The notes under the pieces were generated by a model, which was given only the letters and a program-made list of their open reading frames with translations, did no database searches and was not told the DNA's origin. The position numbers and the translations under genes are program-made. This document shows, one piece after another, positions 50,752-59,166 of a stretch of DNA of 64,000 nt (position 1 is its first letter; each line of letters starts with the position of its first letter). The DNA comes from Pseudomonadota bacterium (GTDB lineage: Bacteria; Myxococcota; Myxococcia; Myxococcales; Myxococcaceae), in assembly GCA_023426545.1 (NCBI GenBank), contig JAFAAN010000088.1, forward strand, positions 62,001 to 126,000, written 5' to 3'.

Positions 50752-51213
50752 CTACACGGGCCTGCGGAAGAGGTCCGCGAGGTCAGCCGGGAGCTGGGAC
50801 GCCACCGCCGCCACCTCTTCGTCCGGCAGCCGATCCCTGACGGCGGTGAACACCACCGTCAGCACGCGCTCGGCCTGGTCCACGGGGATGCGCAGGTGGT
50901 CCGCCACGTCCGTGAGGAACTCCGCGCGGCCCATCCGCTTCGCGTGGGACGGCCCGCGGTGGATGGAGCACGCCCCCAGGATGGCGCCGATGCCGTCCTT
51001 CCCCAGCGCCTGGAACAGCTTCCGGTCCTCGCCGTCGGACAGGCGCCGCGCGAGCGTGCAGAACACCGCCTCCGCCCCCTGCCGCGCGCCCACGCCGTTC
51101 ACCTGGAACTCCCGGCTGTTCTCCAACTCCTCGAGGAAGCCCTGGAGGTCCAACGGCTCGTCGCGCTCCTTCACCGGCGTGGCGTTGAATGGGGGTTCGG
51201 TGTGTTCCGCCAT
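50752..51213 (-). CDS. DUF2267 domain protein
   Basis: 153 residues from ATG 51213. After a disordered N-terminus, residues 25-150 carry the DUF2267 helical pattern (EAVFCTLARRLSDGEDRKLFQAL; FLTDVADHLRIPVDQAERVLTVVFTAVRDRLPDEEVAAVASQLPADLADLF). The family is cytoplasmic and of unknown function, and is often near stress genes. It is convergent with the ABC1 kinase gene (12-bp gap). A 180-bp spacer separates it from the PD40/TPR operon upstream. Confidence 0.82.
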   Translation of the reverse strand: MAEHTEPPFNATPVKERDEPLDLQGFLEELENSREFQVNGVGARQGAEAVFCTLARRLSDGEDRKLFQALGKDGIGAILGACSIHRGPSHAKRMGRAEFLTDVADHLRIPVDQAERVLTVVFTAVRDRLPDEEVAAVASQLPADLADLFRRPV

Positions 51214-51393
51214 GGGGCTGCCTCCTCGAATGGAATGCCAGTGCGGCCCTGCCGCGTGCTTCCCGTGCTCCACACAGTGGGCACGGCGCGAGCACGCTTC
51301 AGGCCCGAACGCCATGCGCCTCGGCCCGGGGCCATGGAGGGAGGTGCCCGCCGGGGCGCCTGCTCTGGCTCGGACGCTGGCCCACGCCCCCGG

Positions 51394-54300
51394 CTACGGC
51401 GAGGCGGGCCCCGCCACGGCGTCACGGCGATCCGACGACGGCGGCGTACCGAGCGCCAGGTAGATTTCGAACCACGCCAGATACGTGCGCCACGCGGGGC
51501 TGCCCTGCTCGAGCAGGGTGCGCCGCGCCTTGCCCAGCCGCTGGGGCACATCGAAGGGCATGGCCGTGGCCCCGTCCGCGTGGAGCTGCGCCGCGAACCA
51601 GAGGACATCCAGGACGCCGGTGTCGACCCTGGCGTGGGTGCGCGCCATCAAGGCGTCCGCGTGCTTCAGCGCCTCGCCCAGCCACTGGGCCGCCTTCGCC
51701 GGGTCCTGACGGTCCACGGCGTTCTCGGCCAGCCGCAGCTCCGCCAGCGTCACCGCGCGGACGTCCTCGTCGCGCTCCAGGTGGTCGAACCGCTCCAGGA
51801 GCAGCACGCGCTGCTGCTCCAGCGCCAGCGCCGCGGCCTCCAGGCGCCCGAGCCGCGTCTCCGCGTTCGCACGCAGGCCCGCGGCGATGAGGTGATAGGA
51901 GCGCACGACGTGCTCCCGCGTGGAGCGGGCCCACTTCAGCGAGCCCCGGACGTCGGGCCTCGCCAGGTCCCGCTCCACCTGGTCCAGGTCCTCCAGCGTC
52001 CGCTGGGGCTGCCCCGCGCCCAGGGCCGCGGCCCCGCGGGCCAGCCGCACCACCAGCCGGTTGTGCAGGCCTTCCTCATCCTCGGGCCCCGCTTCCACGA
52101 GCGGCAGCTCCCGGTCGTAGTGCGTCAGCGCCGCTTCGAAGCGGCCAGCGGCGAGGTTGTAGAGCGCCGCGCGGTCCAGCGCCAACGGGAGGAAGCGAGC
52201 CAGACGGGGCGCCGCGTCCACCATGGCGAGGGCCTGCTCCGCGGCCTGCGCCGCCTCCGCCTCCCGGCCGACGTGCAGGAGCGCGCGGGCCCGCGCCATG
52301 GACACGGCGATCCCCGCCCAGTTGTCCACGTACGGCAGCTTGTCCCGCTGATCGAGGTAGCCCAGGGCGATGTGGTAGTTGCCCACCTGCGTGTGCAGCA
52401 GCCCCAGCGCGCCGAGAATCATCGCCCGGTAGCGGGGGTTGTTGCGCACCAGGTCCAGCGCGACCAGGTAGTGGCGGTTGGCGCGCTCGGCGGCGGCGGG
52501 GTCCCGGCCGCGGAGGAAGTCCTCGTGGTGGATGGCGCCCGCGAGGGCCTGCACCGCGCGCTGGTTCTTGAGCACCGGCCATTCGGCCCGCAGCTCCCGC
52601 ACCGCGGTCTTCACCGCCTGGGCGTGGTCGCGCGCCTCCAGCTTGGGCAGCCGGCGCGCCATCACATAGGCCTTTACGAAGTGCGCGAGCGGCTTCGCCA
52701 TGCCCGGTGACGAGGTGGTGACCTCCTGCTCCACCACCTCGGGGCTGACCCCGGCCCGCAGGCGCAGGTTCATGGCCTCCACGGCGCTCTCCAGCGAGCC
52801 CGTCCGCTGCGTCACCAGGTCGAAGTCCGCGCGGGCGGCGTCCGTGCGTTGCCGCGCCAGACGGCGGTAGGCCCGCCCCATCATCGCGCGGCGGAACAGC
52901 CGCTCGGCCCGGCGGCGCTCCTCGGTGCCGGGAGGGGCATCGTCCACGTAGAGCGTCGCCAGGGTCTCCAGGATGCCATCGGCGCCCACCTCCGCCGCGC
53001 GCTCGACGGCGTCCTGCACCAGGAGCCGACGGCGCAGCGGGTCTGTCTGTTGCTTGTAGAACGCGCGCAGCGCCTCCCGCACCGCGCGCGGCGGGCGCTC
53101 CTCGTGGATGGCGTTGATGTGCCGGCCCAGCTCCAGGGCGAACGCGTAGGCCGAGCCCTCGGGGGCCGAGGTGAGCGCCTGGGCCATGGCGGCATCCGCC
53201 ACGTCATAGCCGCGCCCCCGGTACAGCGCGCGGACGGCGGCGCGCGCGAAGTCGAGCTGGTCGTGCGACGGAAACACCCTGTGCTGGGAGAGCCGGCGCC
53301 CCGCTTCGACGAGGGCCTCCCGGTCATCGAGCTTGCGATACAGCGCATCCGCGCGCTCGAAGTACGCCTCCAGCACCGCGCGCGGCGTGGAGTCCACCAC
53401 CTCCGCCAGCTCCAGCTCCTGGCGGGCCTGCGTGAAGTCCCCCGCGTCGTCCGCCAGCTCGCTGCGCACCACGCGTTGGAACACGGCGGTGGGGGGGCTC
53501 GGCGCGTTCGCGGGCTCCAGCGCGGCCATTCGCCGCCGCTCCGCGAGGCCCAGCTCGTCCACCATGCGTCCCCGCTCGCGCTCCTTCATGGCGCGCCGGT
53601 GGTCGATGAGAATCTGGAGCGGCCCCTCCAGGCCCGTGGTCGCGGCGTCGCTCACCGCGCGCATGTGGCGGGCGTAGAACTCCGCCGCGACGAAGTCCTC
53701 GAAGGCCAGGTGGAGCAGGCTCAGCCGCATCATCAGCAGGCGCTGGAGCTTGGGCCGGGCCTCGAGCAACAGGCGATGGCGATAGAGCAGGAGCTCATCG
53801 GCGCGCCGGCCCACCATCCGCAGCTCCTCGTTGAGGCGTGGAAGCGCCCAGGTGCTGGGCACCTGGCCGTCCAGCGGGAGCTGGTACACGTCCAGGGTCT
53901 TCGAGCGTGAGCAGGTCGCGACCAGGGACGTGGCCGCGGGGGCCGGGTACTGGCAGTTCCAGGACTGGCTGGTGAGCTGAGCCGGGCTGGCGGCGGCGGC
54001 CCGCGCGACGGCATCCTCGCGCTCCGACTCGAAGGGCACCCGGAACAGCACGCCGCTGTCACTGGCGTCGATGACGCCGTCCGCGTTGGAGTCCGTGAAG
54101 AACTGCACCACGTACAGGAAGCGCCCGTCTTGCGAGAAGACCGGCTGACCGCTCTGCCCCGGGACGTCGAGCGACAGCGGCACGGGCTCCGCGTCGGGGC
54201 GATCCAGCCGCACGGCCTCCAGGTGGGGGGCGGCGCGCGCGGCGAACCCGGGCCCCACCTGCTGCACGGAGCGCTTGACGGGGACGTAGACGAGCCAGCG

Positions 54301-54858
54301 CCCATCGGGAGAGAGCGTGGGGCTCGTCAGGTTGCGCTCAAGCAGCGGACTCACGCGCAAGGTCGCCCCCAGCTCCACCCGGGACAGGCGGAGGTCGCCC
54401 TGGATGGTGGCCCGGCTCACCAGCGCGATGCGCGAGGCGCCCATCCACTCCGCCTGGAGCGCGTTGGCATCATCCTCCAGGCAGCGGCGTTCCTTCGCGG
54501 CGGGCAGGTCCCGCACGCAGAGCTGCCCCCCGGCCTGGTCCCGGAACGAGATGTAGAGCAGGTGCTTCCCGTCGGGGCTGATCCTCGGCCACGTCACGTC
54601 CGCGCCTTCGTCGAAGAGGCGGCGCTCGCGACCCCGCTCCAGGTCCTGCGAGTAGATCTCCGTCGCGATGTTGCGGTTGGACGCGAAGATCAACGTGTTG
54701 CCGTCCGGCGCCAGCTGCCCGAGGAACTGGTCTCCCCCGCCCACCGTCAGCCGGGTGGGCCTGCGCAGCCCGCCGTCGCTCTCGTCATCCTGCGCGTGGG
54801 CCCCGCCGGCGAGGAGCACGGCCAGGACCGCCCAGGGCCGCCCCAGGCGCCTCAGCAC
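51394..54858 (-). CDS. Exported PD40 (TolB-like) propeller and TPR-solenoid protein
   Basis: 1154 residues from GTG 54858, which overlaps the stop of the preceding gene by 7 bp (GTGCTGA) with GGGGAGAGAAGAA upstream. The signal peptide is RPWAVLAVLLAGGAHA-Q. Residues 30-330 contain WD40-like PD40 blades (LAPDGNTLIFASNRNIATEIYSQDL; ISPDGKHLLYISFRDQ; LSPDGRWLVYVPVK). Residues 340-1150 are helical TPR-like repeats (ALEPAN..., AALGAGQPQRTLEDLDQVERDLAR). There is no catalytic motif. It is the last gene of the AsmA/DUF1318 operon, so a periplasmic or outer-membrane scaffold serving that system is a reasonable guess. Confidence 0.85.
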   Translation of the reverse strand: MLRRLGRPWAVLAVLLAGGAHAQDDESDGGLRRPTRLTVGGGDQFLGQLAPDGNTLIFASNRNIATEIYSQDLERGRERRLFDEGADVTWPRISPDGKHLLYISFRDQAGGQLCVRDLPAAKERRCLEDDANALQAEWMGASRIALVSRATIQGDLRLSRVELGATLRVSPLLERNLTSPTLSPDGRWLVYVPVKRSVQQVGPGFAARAAPHLEAVRLDRPDAEPVPLSLDVPGQSGQPVFSQDGRFLYVVQFFTDSNADGVIDASDSGVLFRVPFESEREDAVARAAAASPAQLTSQSWNCQYPAPAATSLVATCSRSKTLDVYQLPLDGQVPSTWALPRLNEELRMVGRRADELLLYRHRLLLEARPKLQRLLMMRLSLLHLAFEDFVAAEFYARHMRAVSDAATTGLEGPLQILIDHRRAMKERERGRMVDELGLAERRRMAALEPANAPSPPTAVFQRVVRSELADDAGDFTQARQELELAEVVDSTPRAVLEAYFERADALYRKLDDREALVEAGRRLSQHRVFPSHDQLDFARAAVRALYRGRGYDVADAAMAQALTSAPEGSAYAFALELGRHINAIHEERPPRAVREALRAFYKQQTDPLRRRLLVQDAVERAAEVGADGILETLATLYVDDAPPGTEERRRAERLFRRAMMGRAYRRLARQRTDAARADFDLVTQRTGSLESAVEAMNLRLRAGVSPEVVEQEVTTSSPGMAKPLAHFVKAYVMARRLPKLEARDHAQAVKTAVRELRAEWPVLKNQRAVQALAGAIHHEDFLRGRDPAAAERANRHYLVALDLVRNNPRYRAMILGALGLLHTQVGNYHIALGYLDQRDKLPYVDNWAGIAVSMARARALLHVGREAEAAQAAEQALAMVDAAPRLARFLPLALDRAALYNLAAGRFEAALTHYDRELPLVEAGPEDEEGLHNRLVVRLARGAAALGAGQPQRTLEDLDQVERDLARPDVRGSLKWARSTREHVVRSYHLIAAGLRANAETRLGRLEAAALALEQQRVLLLERFDHLERDEDVRAVTLAELRLAENAVDRQDPAKAAQWLGEALKHADALMARTHARVDTGVLDVLWFAAQLHADGATAMPFDVPQRLGKARRTLLEQGSPAWRTYLAWFEIYLALGTPPSSDRRDAVAGPASP

Positions 54859-55391
54859 TTCTTCTCTCCCCAGGTGCCGTCCTCGGCCTCGACCCAGCCG
54901 CCGCACACCACCCCTTCCCCGTGCAACCGCCACCAGCTCTGGCGCAGCGCCTCTTCCGGCACGTCGGGGCGGACGGTCCGCATCCACTGCCAGAGCTGCT
55001 TCCGGGAGCGGTTCACCCGCTCGACCAGGGCGACGTCCTCCGCCGTCATGCGCCCGGCCCGGCACCGGCGCCGGGTGCTCACCAGCAGCCCGTCCCTGCC
55101 CTCGCCCACGCAGTGGCGGCGCAGCAGGTCGTCCAGGCGGTCCGCTGGCGTCTTGCCGATGTTCTCGACCAGCGGCGTGGGCTGGATGCCCAGCTCCTCC
55201 AGCTGGTTGGGCGTGAGGGGCACCGGGGTCGGATTCATGCCCGCGCGGGCCAGGCGCTGCTCCACGTCCTTGAACGAGCCCGCGGCCTGCTCTTCGAGCG
55301 CCGTCGCGCGATCGACCATGACGATCTCCGGTGCGCTGATGCACCCGGAACCGGCGAGGGCGGCCCACAGCAGCAACCCACGGTGTTTCAT
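54852..55391 (-). CDS. DUF1318 (YdbL-like) lipoprotein
   Basis: 179 residues. The signal peptide has a lipobox ending GSGC (Cys17). The C-terminal 90 residues match DUF1318/YdbL: CVGEGRDGLLVSTRRRC, DVALVERVNRSRKQLWQWM and a Gly-Xn-Trp end (GWVEAEDGTWGEKK). In E. coli YdbL is a soluble periplasmic protein encoded with the AsmA-like YdbH and the small lipoprotein YnbE. Here no separate ynbE is present and the DUF1318 protein itself is lipidated. The ATG overlaps the end of the AsmA-like gene (ATGA, 55388-55391), and its own stop overlaps the next gene. Confidence 0.85.
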   Translation of the reverse strand: MKHRGLLLWAALAGSGCISAPEIVMVDRATALEEQAAGSFKDVEQRLARAGMNPTPVPLTPNQLEELGIQPTPLVENIGKTPADRLDDLLRRHCVGEGRDGLLVSTRRRCRAGRMTAEDVALVERVNRSRKQLWQWMRTVRPDVPEEALRQSWWRLHGEGVVCGGWVEAEDGTWGEKKC

Positions 55392-58300
55392 GGCATGGCC
55401 TCCGGAGGCGTCATGGTTTTGATGAGCTGATCGACGATGGGGCCCATGGGGATGCCCCGGATTTCATCGATGCTGACCAGCTTCGCCAGTCCCCCCATGG
55501 TGATGCGCAGGCTGCCGAAGCCGTGGTTGAAGCTCACGCGCACGTGCTCCGGATAGCCCAGCCGCAACGCATAGCGGACCCGGTTGGTCGCGGGGTCGAC
55601 GTGGCGGGGGTCCTCGATGTCGAGCAGGTCCAGCAGGTGCCGGTTGCCGATGCGGAGAATCTCCGCGCGCCCTTCGATGCTGCGGTCCTTCGCGGAGATG
55701 ACCACGGCGGCGTTGCCGTCGAAGGGCTCGCCCCGGGAGGACTTCACGCCCGTGGCCCGCATGCGCGCCTCCAGGGTGGAGCGCTTCCCCCGCCAGTCGA
55801 GCAACCACTGTCCGGTGATGCGCCCACCGCGCACGCCCATCTCCAGCTGCGTCATGGACACCACGTGCTGATTGATGGACAGGTTGCCCGCAAGCGGAGC
55901 GATGGAGACGAACGGCGTGACGATGCGGTTCGCGGACACGTACCCGCTGCGCGAGAGCAAGGGGTGCTGGTCGGCGAAGCGGAGCATCGGATACGGGTTC
56001 ACGTCGATGTCGCTCATCAGGCGAAGCTGTCCGTCGCGGAGCTCCAGGTTCTCGGTGAGCGGGACGTTGCCGTCGAGCGCCTCGACCTCGTAGCCCAGCT
56101 CGGGCAGGCGGAGGTGCAGATCCTTGAGCATCAGATTGGAGGTCGTCCGGAAGGTGGTGAGGTCGGGCGAAGCCACCCGGAAGTCGACCGAGACCTGCCC
56201 CCGGCCTTCGAGCTGACCAAGCCGCGTCAGCATGGACATGTCCTGGGCGAGGCTCCCCCGGATCCCCAGGCGGCGCCGGTCCTCGCTGAGGTCGAGCCGT
56301 CCCCGGACCTTCAACCGCGTGCTCGTTCCCGCGTTGGTCACCCCCAGCTCGGGGACGTGGATGACACCCGTGGGCCTGCGCCGGACGGTGAACGCCCCCT
56401 CCACGCCCTGGACCGGGTACGGCAGCGCCGGGTCCTGTTCGAGCGACCCCAGCTTCAAGCGCTGCTTCAGCTCGATTTCCTCCGCCTCCAGCGCCTCGGT
56501 GAACGTGGCGGTGGTGTCACTGGACAGGTCCGCGAAGGACAGCCGGCGATCACTCAGGCCGACCGTGAGCTTCTCCACGCGCAGGTCGCTGTGGAGGGTC
56601 CTCCGGGGCCCGTCGACGCGCGACTCGACCTTCCAGCTCACCGCGGGGACGTTGAGGAACAGGCCGTCCTGCCGCCACCGGATGCCGCGGGCGTCCACCG
56701 CCGCCGTCCCATCGAAGCTGGCGGTCCGCGCCGGGTCCGGCGCCAGACGAGGGGTGCCATCCGCGGCAATGCCCGTCAGCACGCCGCGCAGCGTGCCGTG
56801 CAGTTCGAGCCCCAGCGAGAACCGCGAGGCGTCCAGCGCCACGGGCACCTGCGCCCGGGCCAGCAGCCGCGCGAGGGCGCCCATCGGCGGCACGTCGCAC
56901 GTCACGTCAACGCGGAGCGCACGGGCCTTCCGGTCGAACGCCAGCGCGGCATCGAGCGCGACCTTCGGCCCTTCGCTGCTGGTGAGCCCCAGCCGCAGCG
57001 AGGGCTTTCGACGGTCGAGGTCCACGCTCACGGTGTGGTGGTGGAGCCCCAGCTCGGCGTCACCGGCCCGCAGCCCCTCGACTCGAAGGTCCAGCGCGCC
57101 CTTGTGGCGCCACGCATCACCTTGCGAGCGCATCACGACCGCGACGGTGCTGGCCGAGACGTCATCCCACCCCGGCCGCTGGAGGCGCAGCTCCGTGTGG
57201 TGCTCCAGCCGGGGGGCGGAACCCAGGAGCGCGGCCACCCTGCCCTTCGAGTCCAGCCGCACTCCCAGGCGCTGCCAGGGGATGCGCGCCGCGAGCGCGT
57301 CCGGAATGAAGGGCCGGGCAGCGGCGAGGTCGGGTGTCTCGGCGGCCAGCGTGTAGACCACGTCGTCGGCGCCCTTCGTGGCCTCCAGGGAGGCGTGCAT
57401 CGCCGCGACGTCGACGACGAGCCGGGCACGGCCCCGGCTGAGCTGGGGCGCGTCCAGTTGAGGAAACGCGTCCGACGCATCGAGCCGCACGCGCACGGGC
57501 CCCTTCACCACGTCGCGTCCCTCGGCCGAGACGACGTGGAGTGTGCCCACGGGCAGGTCCGCGCTGAGCGCGAAGGGAGGCTTCCCCGCCAGCGGCGCAC
57601 GGAGCAGGAAGCCCAGTCGCTCCGCCTTCGCGCGGATGTCCGGCGTGCGCAGGTCCAGGGACTCCACCATGCCCGACAGCGTCGCGTCCCCCGCGACCTG
57701 GAGGGGCGACGAAGGCTCGGGCCTCAACCGCGCCCCCTTCAGCTCGCCGTGGGCCTTGGGAACACGCAGCGCCGTGGGACCGCCGACCTCCAGCGCCTCC
57801 AGGCCAAACGCCAGCCGAGCGGCCACGCCCTGCTCGGGGTCGGGGGTGGCCACCAGCGAGACGCGCCCGGTGCCGAGCGCCACCGGATGCGGTCCGTCGG
57901 CCATCCGGAACGAAGTGACGTCCACGTCCAGGCCCAGCCTGCCGTCAGCACCGAGCTGCGGCATCGCGCTGAGCGTGACCGCCTGGGCGTCCAACTGCAC
58001 GGTACCCCGCTCGATGGAGAACGGGCGCCATTCGGACGGAACCAGCTGCAGGACCTTGCCAAGCTCGATGGCGGCCCGGGCCCGCGTGACGACGGGCGGC
58101 GCGTCCGCTGCGTCCGGGAGCACCCACTGGCCCTGGACCTCCACGCTGTCCGTCAGCCCGGTACGCTCCAGCTCCACGACGATGTGCTGTTGCTCGACGT
58201 CGAAGCGCGCCGCCGCCGTGCCATGCAGGAGCGAGCGGAGCGAGAACCGGGAATCGAACGTCTGCCGGGCGATATCGAGGTCCACCCGCGCGAGCACGGC

Positions 58301-59074
58301 CGAGGCACCGGCCTCCAGGGAGAGGGCCAGCTCCAGCTCCGCGAGCGCGGGCGGCTCGGTGGCCCCCTCACGGAGCACCGACAGCGCCAGCGGCGCATCG
58401 GGTTGCCCCAGGTTCGCGAAGACCTTCCATGCGCCCGCCTGCTGCTTCGCCTCGACCCGGGCCGCCAGTCCTCCCAGGGACCAGCGCTCCACCACGTCCC
58501 CGCTCCGGACGCGGACGTAACGCAACGACACGCCCGAGACTTCGACGAGGCCGACGGGGAGCGCCGCGCCCAGGAGCTCCGCGGCCTGACGCGAGGCCCC
58601 CGGGCCGGCTTCGACGGGCAGCGCCTCTGGCGCCTCGGCCTTCGTCAACCCCGAGAGTGATGTCCCCCCCGCGTCGTCCGCGACCAGCGCGAGGCTCACG
58701 TCGCGCACCGCCACCCGCTCGATCCGGATGGGGCCCAGCACGAGCGAGCCGGGTGACCACTGTGCCTCCAGGCGCCCGACGCGCAGCAGCTCGGGCTCGG
58801 CGCTTCGAAACGGCGCTGGCGTCTTCACCACCAGTCCGTCCAGCCGCAGCCCCGAGAGCAGCGCGACCTGGGCCGACTGGAAGTCCAACTGGAGCCCCGT
58901 GGCCGCCTCCACCCGCGAGACGAGCGGCTGCTTCAGCCAGGGGCGGTCGAGGTTGCGCAGGAGGACCACCGCCGTCAGCAGCACCAACGCGGGGGGCACG
59001 ACAAGAATCAGGACCACGCCCGCGATGATTCGAGCCCACCGCCGGCGTGGCCGTTCAGCTCTGGGGGATTCCAT
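55388..59074 (-). CDS. AsmA-like/YdbH-family inter-membrane protein
   Basis: 1228 residues. An N-terminal signal anchor (IIAGVVLILVVPPALVLLTAVVLL, about 16-39) is followed by a very long beta-rich repetitive periplasmic region without Cys-rich or enzyme motifs. The C-terminus (GLAKLVSIDEIRGIPMGPIVDQLI, ALRLGYPEHVRVSFNHGFGSLRI) resembles the YdbH branch of AsmA-like proteins, which form hydrophobic grooves bridging the two membranes for phospholipid transport. This fits the tightly coupled downstream DUF1318 gene. E. coli YdbH is about 880 residues, so this protein is longer. Lipid transport is an inference from family and neighbour. Confidence 0.82.
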   Translation of the reverse strand: MESPRAERPRRRWARIIAGVVLILVVPPALVLLTAVVLLRNLDRPWLKQPLVSRVEAATGLQLDFQSAQVALLSGLRLDGLVVKTPAPFRSAEPELLRVGRLEAQWSPGSLVLGPIRIERVAVRDVSLALVADDAGGTSLSGLTKAEAPEALPVEAGPGASRQAAELLGAALPVGLVEVSGVSLRYVRVRSGDVVERWSLGGLAARVEAKQQAGAWKVFANLGQPDAPLALSVLREGATEPPALAELELALSLEAGASAVLARVDLDIARQTFDSRFSLRSLLHGTAAARFDVEQQHIVVELERTGLTDSVEVQGQWVLPDAADAPPVVTRARAAIELGKVLQLVPSEWRPFSIERGTVQLDAQAVTLSAMPQLGADGRLGLDVDVTSFRMADGPHPVALGTGRVSLVATPDPEQGVAARLAFGLEALEVGGPTALRVPKAHGELKGARLRPEPSSPLQVAGDATLSGMVESLDLRTPDIRAKAERLGFLLRAPLAGKPPFALSADLPVGTLHVVSAEGRDVVKGPVRVRLDASDAFPQLDAPQLSRGRARLVVDVAAMHASLEATKGADDVVYTLAAETPDLAAARPFIPDALAARIPWQRLGVRLDSKGRVAALLGSAPRLEHHTELRLQRPGWDDVSASTVAVVMRSQGDAWRHKGALDLRVEGLRAGDAELGLHHHTVSVDLDRRKPSLRLGLTSSEGPKVALDAALAFDRKARALRVDVTCDVPPMGALARLLARAQVPVALDASRFSLGLELHGTLRGVLTGIAADGTPRLAPDPARTASFDGTAAVDARGIRWRQDGLFLNVPAVSWKVESRVDGPRRTLHSDLRVEKLTVGLSDRRLSFADLSSDTTATFTEALEAEEIELKQRLKLGSLEQDPALPYPVQGVEGAFTVRRRPTGVIHVPELGVTNAGTSTRLKVRGRLDLSEDRRRLGIRGSLAQDMSMLTRLGQLEGRGQVSVDFRVASPDLTTFRTTSNLMLKDLHLRLPELGYEVEALDGNVPLTENLELRDGQLRLMSDIDVNPYPMLRFADQHPLLSRSGYVSANRIVTPFVSIAPLAGNLSINQHVVSMTQLEMGVRGGRITGQWLLDWRGKRSTLEARMRATGVKSSRGEPFDGNAAVVISAKDRSIEGRAEILRIGNRHLLDLLDIEDPRHVDPATNRVRYALRLGYPEHVRVSFNHGFGSLRITMGGLAKLVSIDEIRGIPMGPIVDQLIKTMTPPEAMP

Positions 59075-59138
59075 GTGACTGGTTGACGCGAACAGCCATC
59101 ATCGTCGGGAGCCCGAATGAAGTCGAGGACCGGCTGAA

Positions 59139-59162
59139 GGCGGGCGGGCGGCCGGGCCCGCC
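59139..59162 (-). terminator. GC-rich hairpin after the RND pump gene
   Basis: GGCGGGC/GCCCGCC with a 10-nt loop lies 5 bp past the pump stop (minus strand), between it and the AsmA-like gene start. There is no U-tract. Confidence 0.4.
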
Positions 59163-59166
59163 CCCC

